Source of the DNA: Telopea speciosissima
Lineage: Eukaryota; Streptophyta; Magnoliopsida; Proteales; Proteaceae
DNA: 64,000 nucleotides
Direction: 5' to 3'
NCBI RefSeq assembly: GCF_018873765.1
Contig: NC_057925.1
Coordinates: 49,116,010-49,180,009 of the forward strand
Part shown: piece by piece, positions 46,620-58,534 of the stretch
Layout of the letters: every line of letters begins with the position of its first letter
Numbering within the stretch: position 1 is the first letter of the stretch
Program-made: the position numbers and the translations under genes
Notes under the pieces: generated by a model
The model's input: only the letters and a program-made list of their open reading frames with translations
Told to the model about the DNA's origin: nothing
The model's database searches: none

Positions 46620-49600
46620 CAAGACTGAGGCGGTGATCTCCTTCTCGGATGAAGACCTGGAAGGACTAAACTTCCCGCATGAAGATGCCCTGGTAGTACA
46701 GGTGGAGGTAGCCAATCGACTGCATACAGTGGTACGATAGACACGGGCGCTGTTGGACGTACTCTCCTTGGACGCCTATCGACGCTCGGGTTCGGGGACG
46801 ACCAGCTCAAACCAGAGCCCACTTATCTCCATGGATTCTCAGGTGCCACCGCCTCCATCAGAGGTACCATAGAGCTACCCGTCACCTTCGGGGTACACCC
46901 TCAACAAGTAACCATCATGGTAAATTTCATGGTAGTTAAGTCCGTGGTGTCCTTCAACGGCCTCTTAGGGCGACCATCACTGACAGCCCTTAGAGGAGTC
47001 ATATCACCGCTTCACTTGAAGATGAAGTTCCCCACCGAGAACGGGGTAGGCGAAGTCCGAGGAGATCAGAAGAAAGCAAGGGAGTGCTACGCCACCTTCA
47101 TGAAAAAGAATAATGGCAACACCCGTGGAATGGCACTCGCCTAGAGAGCATGATCGATGACCGGAGAGATGAACTGACAGAGAGAAGGGGAAAGCCAGTG
47201 GAAGACCTCATCCCATGGCCCCTCAGCCAGGATGACCCCTCCAAGGTCGTTCAGGTCGGCTCGCTGCTAAGCAAGGAACAGAAAGAAGGGCTTGGACACC
47301 TCCTCCAAGCGAACATGGATGTCTTCGCATGGTCGACCGCCGACATGCCAGGAATACCACGTTCCATAGCGGAACACCGACTACATGTCGACCCTACCAG
47401 GAAGCCCGTTCAACAGAAGCGGCGTAACTTCGCCCTCAACCGACAAGCAGCAATCAAGGAGGAGGTCGAGAAGTTAAGCCGATCAGGGTTCATCAGAAAG
47501 GAGAAGTTCCCAACCTGGCTCGCCAACGTGGTCATGGTACCAAAGCCAAGTGGGAAGTGGAGGATGTGTGTCGACTACACCGACCTGAACAAGGCATGCC
47601 CAAAAGATGAATACCCACGCCCGGATCGACCCTCGATCGACGCCACCGCCGGCCATGAGATGCGAGTTTCATGGACGCCTACTCCGGATACAACCAGATC
47701 CTTATGTATGAGGATGATGAGTCTTACACCGCATTCCGGACGGACAAAGAGAACTATTGCTACAACGTCATGCCGTTCGGGTTAAAGAATGCAGGGGCCA
47801 CCTATCAGAGAATGGTCAACAAGATGTTCGAGGAGCAGATCGGGCGCAACATGGAAGTATATGTGGATGACATGCTCGTGAAAAGCGTCCACACCAACCA
47901 ACACCTGACCGACCTAGAGGAAGCATTCACAGTACTGAGGAGGAACCAGATGAAGCTAAACCCTGCAAAGTGCGCCTTCGGTGTAACGTCAGGAAAATTC
48001 CTGGGGTTCATGGTCTCAGTCCGTGGAATAGAAGCCAACCCATCCAAGATCAAGGCCATCCAAGAGATGGCACCTCCTCGAACGGTCAGGGAGGTGCAGA
48101 GGTTGAATGGAAGGGTTGCCGCCCTTTCCAGGTTCGTGTCACGATCAGGTGATAAGTGCTTACCATTCTTCAAAACACTGAAGAACCTCCGAAGCCCTAA
48201 AGATTTCACATGGACGGAAGAGTGCCAGAAGGCGTTCGGAGAATTGAAGGAGTACCTAGAGAGCCCACCGCTGCTTGGGCGACCAGAACCTAACGAAGAG
48301 TTGCAGCTCTACCTGGCCGCCACCCCTGTCGCGGTCAGCGCAGTACTGCTGAAGGAAGAAGACAAAGTCCAGAGGGAGGCCCATCTACTACGTCAACCAT
48401 GTCCTGATCGATGCAGAGACCAGGTACACTAGGATCGAGAAGGTAGCCTATGCATTGGTAATGGCAGCCAGGAAGCTACGACCATACTTCCAAGCCCATA
48501 CCATCATAGTCCTCACAGACCTACCCCTGAAGAAGATACTACACAAGCCGGACGTCTCCAGGCGATTGATAGCATGGGTGGTGGAGTTAGGTGAGCATGA
48601 CATCAGGTTCCAACCAAGGACTGCCATCAAAGGCCAAGCCTTGGCAGACTTCGTCGTTGAATGCACCTTACCAAAGACAGAGCCAAAAAAAGAAAAAAAA
48701 TGAGGGAGGCCAAGTGGCTACGGCCAAGAGTCCATGACCAAAAGACCACGGCCAAAGGGCTATGGTCGTCATCAATGGACGTCACCTATCAAAAGAGAGA
48801 GGCCAAGTGGCTACGGCCAAGAGGCCATGGCCAAAAGACCACGACCAAGAGGCCACGGCCAAAGGGCTATGGTCGTCATCAATGGACGTCACCTATCAAG
48901 AGAGAAAAAAAAAAAAAAAAAAAAAAATTTGGGTTCCATCCGTCAAAGGCCGCTGCCCAAAAGCAAAGAAGAAGAGAGAGAAGAAAGAAAAATAAAAAGG
49001 GGGTCTTTGGCCATGGCCAAGGACCATGATCGACAAACCATGGTAGAAGTTCGAGGTTCGAGGTCCGAGGTCCGAGGTCAGGAAGTTTGAGATGGTTCGA
49101 GTTCTAAGGATCGAGAATGCAACTGTTGATGCATTGTCCAGGCTAGCCAATGATGAACTCGGAAACCTAGCCAATGCAGTGTACGTGGAAATATTACATG
49201 AGCTAACATGCCGGGAGAAGCAAGTTAATGAGATTGAGGAGGGGCCTAGCTAGATGGACCCTATACTCAACTACCTATAGGACGACGTCTTACCAGAAGA
49301 CAAGGTCGAGGCAAGGAAGATCAGGATGAGAGCTGTAAAGTACACCGTCCTAGACGGGTACTGTACAAGCGGGGGGCAACAGCACCACTACTCCGGTGCC
49401 TAGGACCCAAGGGGGCAGAGTACGCCCTAGCCGAAGTCCATGAGGGGATATGTGGAAGCCACATGGGGGGACGAGCCCTAGCCTACAAAATCCTCCACCA
49501 GGGACTATACTGGCCACGAATGCAAGAGGAGGCCATCCAATATGCCAAGAAGTGCGAGCAATGTCGTTGTTCGCCCCAAGACTCCCATCTACCCGCCACC

Positions 49601-50120
49601 AAGCGACATCAATCCTCAACCCCATACCTTTTGCCATGTGGGGACTAGACATCTTAGGCAACTTCACCGCAGCACCAGGAAAATGAAAGTACCTGGTCAT
49701 CGCGATCGACTACTTCACCAAGTGGGTTGAAGCTAAACCCTTGGCCAAGATAACAGAGACAGAGATGGAGAAGTTCGTCCGCGACGACGTCATCTACAGG
49801 TTTGGGGTACCACGGATCCTCGTCTCAGACAATGAAAAACAATTCAACAACCCTAAATTCCAAGCATTCTGTCACAGCTACAACATCGACTATCGGCCTG
49901 TGTCGGTAGCATACCCACAGGCCAATGGTCAGGTGGAGGTCACCAACAGAACGCTACTGGAAGGAGTCAAGAAAAGGCTAGAAGGAGCCAAAGGCAAGTG
50001 GGTAGAAGAACTACCAAGCATCCTGTGGGCATAACGAACTACAGTACGGACGCCCACAGGAGAGAGCCCATTCCGCCTAGCATATGGCACTGAAGCATTG
50101 GCGCCGGTAGAGGTCTGCGC
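46620..50120 (+). mobile_element. pol region of gypsy element 2 (fossil)
   Basis: Protease-like sequence (46.6-47.1 kb) is followed by reverse transcriptase motifs GKWRMCVDYTDLNKACPKD, VMPFGLKNAGATYQRMV and VYVDDMLVKS (47.55-47.9 kb). RNase H sequence follows (RIEKVAYALVMAARKLRPYF, QALADFVVECT; 48.43-48.67 kb). The integrase part has YWPRMQEEA with a Cys pair (49.5 kb) and core motifs IDYFTKWVEAKPLA and GVPRILVSDNEKQF (49.7-49.86 kb). A 95-bp unit is tandemly repeated at about 48.70-48.90 kb. Confidence 0.85.
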
Positions 50121-50424
50121 TATGTCCCATAGGGTTCTGCACTTCAATGAACGCACCTATGTCGAAGGACTGCGGGCGAACCTAGACTGGTGAGGTACGC
50201 GAAAGAGCACTACTAAGGAACGTCGCCTACCAGCAACGTACTGCGGTACTATAACGCCAGGGTCAAGGAAAGGCTATTCCACCAGGGAGATTTAGTACTA
50301 CGGAGGGCAAGTGCATCGCAGCCCACGATAGCGGGAAGTTGTCACCCAACGGGAAGGACCCTACATAGTCTCCAAGCAGATACGCCCAGGGGACTTACCG
50401 CTGAAGACTCCAGGGGGCAAGAAG

Positions 50425-51208
50425 GCGATATGCCAACACTGAGGCTTCGTGCCTAAGGCGATATGCCAACACTGAGGCTTCGTGCCTAAGGCGAGATGCC
50501 AACACTGAGGCTTCATGCCTAAGGCGATATGCCAACACTAAGGCTTCATGCCAACACTGAGGCTTCGTGCCTAAGGCGATATGCCAACACTGAGGCTTCA
50601 TGCCTAAGGCGATATGCCAACACTGAGGCTTTATGCCTAAGGCGATATGCCAACACTGAGGCTTCATGCCTAAGGCGATATGCCAATATTGAGGCTTTAT
50701 GCCTAAGGCAACATGCCAACACTGAGGCTTTGTGCCTAAGGCGATATGCCAACATCGAGGCTTCGTGCCTAAGGCGATATGTCAACACTGAGGCTTCGTG
50801 CCTAAGGCGATATGCCAACATTGAGGCTTTATGCCTAAGGCGATATGCCAACGCTGAGGCTTCATGCCTAAGGCGATATGCCAACACTGAGGCTTCGTGC
50901 CTAAGGCGATATGCCAACACTGAGGCTTCGTGCCTAAGGCGATATGCCAACACTGAGGCTTTATGCCTAAGGCGATATGCCAACACTGAGGCTTCATGCC
51001 TAAGGCGATATGCCAACATTGAGGCTTTATGCCTAAGGCAACATGCCAACACTGAGGCTTTATGCCTAAGGCGACATGCCAACATTGAGGCTTCATGCCT
51101 AAGGCGACATGCCAACACCGAGGCGTCAAGCCTAAAGCAACATGCCAACACTGAGGCTTCATGCCTAAGGCGCCATGCCACCGATGAGGCTCTACGCCTA
51201 AGGCGTTA
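50425..51208 (+). repeat. 33-bp tandem repeat array in gypsy element 2
   Basis: About 24 units of 33 bp (aaggcgatatgccaacactg then aggcttcatgcct). Because 33 is a multiple of three, the array is open on both strands and gives false long frames (an 11-residue LRRYANTEASC repeat on the plus strand). It lies between integrase and the antisense segment. Confidence 0.92.
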
Positions 51209-51426
51209 ACCCCCAAGGTCAGAGGATCACCAAGGCACGACGTCACTACCAAAATCCGAGGACTATCAAGGGTCAGAGAGCATCAACGCGTAAACAATCA
51301 CCAAGAGACAAGGCAATCAAAGAAAAGCAAAAGCGATCACATAGAAAAGTCATAGTAGTTACAACTCAAGTTCAAAAAAAAAAGGAAAAAGGTTGAGACG
51401 TCTACAGGATCGGAACGACCGTAAGG

Positions 51427-52433
51427 TCAAGGGATCACAGAGTGGTGGGTCACCTCCGACCCAGCTGGAGACATCATGTCCGCCTCAAGAGGATGCGCAG
51501 CAGCACCCCCCTCAGGCAGGGCAGCCTCCACCTCTGACACCGGAGCGCTCTCCACCACAGCTACACCCGGAAGCGCCGCAGCAAACTTAGAGAACCCCAA
51601 GACAGAGAAGTCATAGTCAGGGGTCACCTCCAGGACACAAGCGGCTAAGTCCCGGACCCCTCCCTCATAGGCGGGCTGAAGCTGCGCCTGATACAATGTC
51701 GAGAACGCAGAGGATGCCTGGAACTCAGCCACAGCTCGCTCACCTGCAGATGCCAGCTCCACCTCATGCCTTCCCCTCAATGAATGAAGCTCCTCCTCCA
51801 AAGCAAGAACCCTAGCCGAGCTCTCGGCCGCACCAGCAGAGGTCACACGCAGCTCCTCAGACACCTCTAGGAGCTTCCCGGACGCCACAGCGAGCTCCCC
51901 CGATACCCTCTGCGCGTCAGCCTCGGCCCTCTCACGGGCATCGACCTGACCCTGGAGCTCCCTCTCCATGTCACGCAGGTGCGTCGTATCCGCACCTCAC
52001 GAGAAGCGTGACCCTCCAAATCGAAGCACCGCCTCGATATACGGTGGATGGACCTATCATCAACATGGCAAGCGATAAAATAATGTAAAAATAAATGGAG
52101 CAATGGACATGATGAGACAGAAAAGGAATAACTCACCGAAGCCATATCATGGTAGAGGGTCTGAGCCAGACAGGCATCGCTAAGCCTCTGCAAGGCCATC
52201 CTCGCGGTAGGGAGCCTGCCCCTATCCACCCACTCCCGCGACACGCCGGCTTCGGCCAAGGTCGAGCCCTCCGGCACGCCCAAGGTGATCACCAGGGACT
52301 CACCCAGCGTGGGAAGATCAGTGGCAGTACCGCCAGAGGAAATCACACCTTTCCCCTTGAAAAGGGGCAATACAGAAGATCCAACCCCGACTGAAGCAAG
52401 GCCAAGGTCACCCGGGAACGACATGAAGGACAA
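51427..52433 (-). mobile_element. Antisense coding segment of gypsy element 2 (fossil)
   Basis: Two minus-strand open stretches (51427-51969 and about 52149-52433) lie between the tandem array and the 3' LTR. The downstream one is rich in Glu, Ala and Leu heptads (ERELQGQVDARERAEADA, LALEEELHSLRGRHEVE) and should form a coiled coil. The upstream one reads ARMALQRLSDACLAQTLYHD, followed by a GT donor-like site. Extra ORFs of this kind, including antisense ones, are known in Tat-lineage elements. Function is unknown. Confidence 0.65.
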
Positions 52434-53570
52434 GAGGGGAACGAACTATTTACTCGAGAAAGCAATCTCCCCGAAGCTGGCAAGAAAAATGAAAGGAATG
52501 TCACCTGCAAAATATAAACAACAGATCCATCACATACAAGAGGAAGAACAGGGAAGAAGAGTGAGGGTCCATCACACCCACGCCGCGGCCACCATAGGCG
52601 CGGCATCACCGGCAAGGCGCGGGCCACACCCAGGCATGGCCACCCAGGCGCGGCCAGCCAGGCGGCCACCCTAGCAAGGCGCAGCCACACCCAGGCACGG
52701 CCAGCCAGGCTGCCACCCTCGCAAGGCGCAGCCACACCCAGGCGTGGCCACCCCAAGCGCGACCTCCCCAGTGCGGCCACCCCATTGCGGCCACCCCAGC
52801 GCGGCCACCCCAGCGCCGCCAGGCGGCCACACCCACAGGCGTGGCCACCCAGCCCGGTCACACCCGCAGGCGCGGCCTCACCGCGGCTACACCCGCAGGG
52901 CACGGCCTCACCGCGGCTACATCCGCAGGGCGAGACCTCACCGAGGCCACACCAGCAGGCGCGGCCTCACCGCGGCCACACCCCGTAGGCGCGGCCTCAC
53001 CGAGACTTAGGAGCCACCCTACAAAAAAAAAAAAAAAAAGGGGAGATCGATTTACCTCAGAAAAAAGGCGACCGCGCGGAAGGACAAGCACACGGCGTAG
53101 CCACACCACGAGGCACAATCAAGGGATAGAGGTCACAAGAGGCAAGGCACTCAAGCCAAGCACCACTCAAGCTTTCGAAGCAAACCAAGGCACCAAGAGA
53201 ACACAACCCAAACACAAAGACCCAAAATCAAGCGAAGTGGATACTAGTGTAGGTGACCCAAAAACAAGCACATGGTGGGCACCAAAGAGAGGACAAAAGA
53301 CAAAAAGGGAGAATTAAAGGAGAGCAAAAGGGGAGACAAAAAGTAAGAAAGAGAAATGAGAAGTGAAAGAAGAAGGGAGAGGAAGGAACATATACCTACA
53401 AAAAACAAAAAGAAAAAGTGTAGGAGGTAAGGTTTGAACCCCCAACCTCTCCTACCTCATTAGTGGATTTACAGGCAAACCCCACAGGAAAGTCTATTCG
53501 CAGCGGACCCCTCACTATGCAAAGACACCTACTCTCTTGGACATCCTATCCCAAGAGAGTGGGGGGCAAA

Positions 53571-54624
53571 TGATACATCCAATATTCACCGGGCCAATCA
53601 ACAACCGCCACGTGTCATAGACGACCCGCTCCATAGCTAAAGGGAACGAACCGGGGTCCCAGCACCACTCGGGCGCGGCCTCCTCACCAGGGCGCGGCCT
53701 CACCCAGCTGCACGGCCTCCTCACCGGGCGCGGCCTCACCCGAGCGCGGCCTCACCGCGAGACTCACCTAGGCGCGGCCTGCACCGCCTCCTCACGCAGC
53801 CTCCTCACCGGCGCGGCCTCACCGGGCGGCCTCCTCACCTAGGCGCGGCCTCACCGAGCACGCCTCCTCACCGGCGCGGCCTCACCCAGCGCGGCCTCAC
53901 CCAGCGAGGCCTCCTCGCCTAGCGCGCCTCACCCAGCGGCCTCCTCCTGGCGCGGCCTCACCCAGGAGCAGCCACCACTTGGGCGCGGCCACACACACCC
54001 AGGGGCACGGCTTCACCTAGGCGCGGCCACACATCCAGGCGCAGCCTCACCTAGGCGCGGCCACACATCCAGGCGCAGCCTCACCTAGGCGCGGCCTGCA
54101 CCCAGGCACAGCATCATGGACACTTGAGGTGGGGGCCACCCATCTACGACCCGATCGTATCGCTAAGACTCATGTCACTACCAGGACTCTAGACCGCCGC
54201 TTAGAGGTCACGTCGTCCAGACGGATTCAAGCACCAAGGACGCTATCACCACACGCAGGTATCTCTCCGCCAAGTATCCTGATGCCACCAGGACACTCCC
54301 TCCCGCGGGGAGATGATCAATCAGGATAGAGCCCCGTTACCCAGGGCCTCTATCCACTCAACGGCACACTCGCCATCAAACTGGGACTCTCCACACCGCC
54401 ATACACCGCCATATGCTACTATAAAAGGCAAGGTACGCAACCCCATCAGAGGACATCAAAACTCATACTGAATAATCACTATTCATCTATTTGCGCCAGG
54501 AGATCTAACTTTGGCATCGGAGAGCCCTAGGCCGGGACCACACCGGTTCTCTCTGATTGACCCCGTTGGTCCACTTGCAGGTGACGGCACTCGCAGGACC
54601 GCTCGACGATTTCTTGACGCAACA
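53571..54624 (+). repeat. 3' LTR of gypsy element 2
   Basis: 1054 bp with the same ends as the 5' LTR and an expanded cgcggcctc repeat (53670-54110). The last 520 bp differ from the 5' LTR at only about four positions. Confidence 0.9.
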
Positions 54625-54689
54625 GGGATTATCCATTTATCTTCTCTTTTTCTCTCTCTTTCCCTTTTATTTTGTTTTGGATGGTTTAG

Positions 54690-54797
54690 AATTTAGATAC
54701 ACTGTTCTCGTTACCGCCTTGCTCGAACTCGCGCGCTTGAGGCGAGCCAGCATTCTCCTCCTTGAGTTGGTTCAGCTTCCAGCTCTATTATGTATGC
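54690..54797 (-). pseudogene. bZIP leucine-zipper exon fragment
   Basis: After an AG acceptor (tttcttgtacag, minus strand) the sequence reads AYIIELEAE and, in a shifted frame, LNQLKEENA. This is the zipper start of group A bZIP factors (family RARKQ|AYTVELEAEVNQLKEENA, where an intron falls at exactly this point). No basic-region exon was found upstream. It lies about 65-170 bp from the gypsy element end. A remnant is likely. Confidence 0.45.
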
Positions 54798-54839
54798 CTG
54801 TACAAGAAATGAAACATACTTAGTAAGAGCAACTCAACT

Positions 54840-55340
54840 ACAATGAAGGTTTATTTCCGAGGGAAATTTTCTGTCTAGGCGTAGGCTCAATGTAAAAAAA
54901 TTCCAATCCAATCCCTCCCATCTCCATCGTCGTCCCGTACCAACTCCCCAATGCCCTTGGTTTTTCAATTAAGAGGGTTTATTTTTCAGGTAAGATCTTA
55001 ATGAGGGCATATGCTGGACTTGGATCTTATCAATCCGGGCAGTGTACAGCATCTGTGCAGCGCCTGGGATTGACAGGGGCGCTTTGACCGCCTTACCCCT
55101 GCCCAACGCCCTGCCCGAAAAGGGATAGGGCTGTCAAAGCACCCTGTCAATCCCAGGCACTGCACAAGTGCTGCACGCTGCCCGGACTAAAATGAGAAAA
55201 AGACTGAGATGTGGAAACGCTTTTTCTCCTTCACACCACCTTCCAACTACTTCACGTTCAACATATAGATTATAGAACAACAAAAATATACATTTTATAA
55301 AGCAATACAATAACAGTTGTTGCGTTTGGGAAATGGAGGA
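54840..55340. other. Spacer with foldback element, no gene recognised
   Basis: Apart from the palindrome at 55035-55185, no feature is recognised. Confidence 0.4.
55035..55185. mobile_element. GC-rich foldback element 4
   Basis: A 151-bp near-palindrome from ccgggcagtgtacagc to its inverse gctgcacgctgcccgg. The inner arms tgggattgacaggg and ccctgtcaatccca match. The centre has ccgccttacccctgccc, also seen in foldback element 2, which links the family. Confidence 0.7.
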
Positions 55341-55344
55341 AACT

Positions 55345-55684
55345 CTCTTTACAGGTTATTGGAAGAGATATTCACCTTGATTAGAAGAAGAAGCTAACAA
55401 ACCATTAGCCCCAATCTCATCATTAGCCTTGGCATCCAAACTACTTGCATTCCTGATTGTAAACCCAAGACAATGAAAATCCACACTCTACACAAACAGA
55501 CACAAACACACATAGAGACACAGACAGACACGCATACATGGAGAATATATATAACAGTGGTGGGGTGGATTTACACCTTAGCATTGCACATTACGAATGG
55601 GGACCAGAATATAGTGCTAAGATGCACCAAATGCATATGATGTTGTCCATGGGACGGAGTTATTTTTGCCTATGTTTGCATTTC

Positions 55685-55744
<60 letters not shown>

Positions 55745-56386
55745 GTTGATGAGACAAATAAGAAGAAATTGGGAGTTTCAGATTAAATTTTACTTACATG
55801 GATTTGTTAAAGAGCACGCGCCATCTCTTCCCTTGTGTCTTTTCTTCTCATTGCAAACCCTGCACCGATCCATTAGAGAGAGAGAGAAAGAAAAAATATT
55901 GCTCCGATGGTAAGAGGGAAAACGGCCAAGCTCAGCCTTGGTAAGAACTTAGAACCGATTAAACTGAGTAAAAGGAAAGAGAGGCCGTCTCGGAGGGAGA
56001 GGCAGTGCAGGAAAAAGAAATCATGGAACAATGGCCTAGCATACCTTGTCGCCCTGAGATGGAGTGTTGGGGCACATGCAGTAGCTCTCGTACTTGGTGT
56101 TCTTCGGTTCCTCTCCTTATCGTCCGACCCCGTGGGAGCAAATCCAGCCGACTATTGGGTTGTTATTGAGCGGTAGTGGATGGGATGGATTTGAATAAGT
56201 TTGTGTTTGAGACTGATGATGATCAAAATGGGTAGTCTCTTCTTCTTTTACTGCTACAGAAGATGGATCTCCTCCATTGGGTTGTTGTTGAGGACCTTTT
56301 TGCTTTTGCCTCCGTTGAAAATCTGGTGTAATATTCCGGCAGACTGAAGACAAAGACAATGGTACGGATCGCTTCCTAATCCTCAT
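55345..56386 (-). CDS. Possible multi-exon gene, unidentified
   Basis: The first exon candidate starts at 56386 after a pyrimidine-rich leader and reads MRIRKRSVPLSLSSVCRN, then a hydrophilic Gln/Pro-rich stretch (QRRQKQKGPQQQPNGGDPSS). The frame stops at 56117. Just downstream NTKYESYCMCPNTPSQGDK is followed by a GT donor-like site. A last-exon candidate follows an AG near 55455 and reads NASSLDAKANDEIGANGLLA, ending near 55360. Exon phases do not join cleanly as I read them. I do not recognise the family. It may be a decayed gene. Confidence 0.3.
55684..55741. repeat. (GA)n microsatellite
   Basis: About 25 GA units. A second, shorter GA tract lies at 56622-56647. Confidence 0.9.
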
Positions 56387-56399
56387 CTTTGGCTTGGAT

Positions 56400-56944
56400 C
56401 TAATTTGATTTAAAAAGGGCGATAGATAGGGAGAGATTTGCAGAAGAATTTTGGCGGCGAATGGAGAGGTGTAGAAACTGTTATTGAGAGATGAATAGCT
56501 TCAGTATTTTGGCTCCGACTGCCATTAAGATTTTGTTCGCATTCTTTATTAACCAAAATAAAAATAAATAAAAAAAGATAGATTGAAAAATTTTTAACGT
56601 CGAGATTGGGGCAAGGAAGACGGAGAGAGAGAGAGAGAGAGAGAGAGTGTGGGGGGGAAAACGGAAGTGGGGAAAGAGTGAAAGATAATTAAGGATGTTA
56701 CTAAAAGAACAAAAAAATAATTAAGAAACTAATATTTTAAATATTATTTAATATAAAATATAAAATAATACAAAAGGGTACCAAAAATTTTAAGGAAACA
56801 AAAAGAACTGACAAAGATAGATAATAAAAGAGAAATTATATTTAAATAAAAAATAAGGATAAAATAGTCAAGTGAAGAAGTAATCACGAAACATGAGTTC
56901 ATGCACTTATATAATAGTATGATATATATATATATATATATATA
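56400..56944. other. Intergenic, no gene; ends in (TA)n at 56921-56947
   Basis: AT-rich sequence. The TA run is the right border of the 15.7 kb absent from the left duplication copy. Confidence 0.6.
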
Positions 56945-58455
56945 TATTACCATTGAAGTCTAATGAAAATTGGATTGTGATCTTCTATGGTGCCCTGCTC
57001 ATAGTGGTGTGTGCGGCTCAGACAAAGCACTGTGCGCAATATTCGCCTTACCCCTGCCAAAGTGCCTTCCAGTAGTACTATTTTTTTTGTGAATTTGGAA
57101 TGGAATATGAATACTATCTACATTTATTTTTGGTTTTGTTTATAGTTCTTTAGAAATTTGGAAATAGGAATTTACGTAATTATTTACCAATTTATGAGTG
57201 TATATTGCCATTTGTTTGATGCCATATTGTTCAAATTAATTTAAACGTTTAAAACAGTTAAGTAATTAATCTTAATTCATAACATGGAATTGATTATTAA
57301 TTAATCATTTTGCTTTTATTTTGAGTCCATTTACAGCCGATCCCGACCGGGTGAAATTGAAACTGAACCATCAATCCCCATATGTACGTGGCCACAATTT
57401 GCCAGTGGAAATTGTATAAATGTAACATTGATGGCCTGTAATAACCATGCATTGTCCATTGCTGTGGGCAAGAAGAGTTGGGTGTATCAAATACTGTAGG
57501 TGCCAATGACACTCTAAAAATGATGTTCGATCTCTACATTCTAATACCGACAAATACATAAAATTAAAAAAAAAATAAAAATTCATAAAAATAGAGTGAA
57601 GTGAGAATTAACATTTTGGAGGGTATTGTAGCATTACTAGCACATTAATTGGTTTTGTGGTTACTTAATTTCTACAGCCTCTAGCTATAAAAAGGATAAT
57701 GGTGGGAGATGGTTTTATATGTTAGGTTGAGTAGACTGTCCAACCCACTTTCAATATGCAAAATCAACCTTCAAAGAGAGGATGCCATGTCTCCCTATAT
57801 ATATAAGAAATGGTCTTATAGTGAATACACCAAATATATTTGATGCTCAATATACATATGGATATCTTTCATATATCTGTGAAATATTATTGAAGTGATC
57901 TTAAGCCTTCATTGATAAAATGTACGTATATACCTAGGCTGACTATTATTTTTTTTCTCATTTGTTAGGAGGTCATCCTTAAAGTACCAGATTGTTTTTC
58001 TTGCCAGAAAATTGTGAACGATGACACGAGAAAAAATACCATCAATTGAGCCAACTCGATCAGTATCGGTGGTTTTTTTTTAGGGTCACAACACTTTTCA
58101 TTCTTATACTTTTTGACTGTTCTCAGCAGTGTTACTATGTACTAGTTAATTGTGGGAGTAAACTACTGCTTGCATGGCAATTCATTTAGTTGATCCTATT
58201 TTAATTGAATTATCTTCTTGCTATTAAAGGATTTCTTTATTTGTAGCAAATACTCAACTATTTCACGTACAAAGCTGTAAGGACTGTTCTTAGCCAACTT
58301 TAAGAGATGAACCTAACACAGTGCTTGCGGTTTTTTATAGGCTCACAACACTTTGAATCTTAATTGAAATTTAGAAACCCCATTGAGTATTCTCTTTGAA
58401 GCAATGTTTATGTCAATGTTTTAGGGTTACTTGTAAGTTCCAAACTCTACTTGAT

Positions 58456-58534
58456 GGGTCTTTAGCTCAAGTTGGTAGAGTACTTGGAACATAAGCATGT
58501 TCCAAGGGATGGTGGTTCAAATCCACCAAGATCT
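58456..58534 (+). tRNA. tRNA-like Pol III gene or pseudogene (right copy)
   Basis: Same locus as 11126-11204 but better paired: acceptor gggtctt/aagatct with two G-U pairs, D-arm gctc/gagt, T-arm ggtgg/ccacc around ttcaaat, and a T-run right after. The anticodon-arm position forms a perfect 10-bp hairpin cttggaacat / atgttccaag with a 4-base loop instead of a 5-bp stem and 7-base loop, so no amino acid can be assigned. Confidence 0.5.

Larger units (their letters stand above)
43645..54624 (+). mobile_element. Ty3/gypsy element 2, Tat-type, full-length layout but broken
   Basis: An 11-kb element with perfect 5-bp flanking repeats gggat (43640-43644 and 54625-54629), LTRs 43645-44530 and 53571-54624, a primer site attggcgccgtctgg (tRNA-Asp-like) and a polypurine tract before the 3' LTR. 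Parts in order: gag (44.6-46.4 kb), protease (46.6-47.1), reverse transcriptase (47.4-48.1), RNase H (48.3-48.7), integrase (49.4-50.1), a 33-bp tandem array, an antisense coding segment and a GC-rich zone. No chromodomain is seen. The coding region is interrupted roughly ten times. The LTRs differ by about 1% outside their repeats, so insertion is recent, a few hundred thousand years at the grass rate and longer in slow lineages. Confidence 0.92.

Noticed and set aside
50425-51208. Possible CRISPR-like array
   Set aside because: Units are contiguous, without unique spacers, and the genome is a plant.
50529-51252. Long open frames on both strands, one resembling a leucine-rich repeat protein
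   Set aside because: An artefact of the 33-bp tandem repeat; the unit has no LRR consensus.
52343-53010. Open frames with GRGEAAP / GHTRRRGL-type repeats
   Set aside because: GC-rich repeat zone next to the 3' LTR of gypsy element 2, with no family motif.
53420-53480. tRNA-like ggttcaaacc box on the minus strand
   Set aside because: A B-box-like word without an A box or cloverleaf pairing, inside gypsy element 2.
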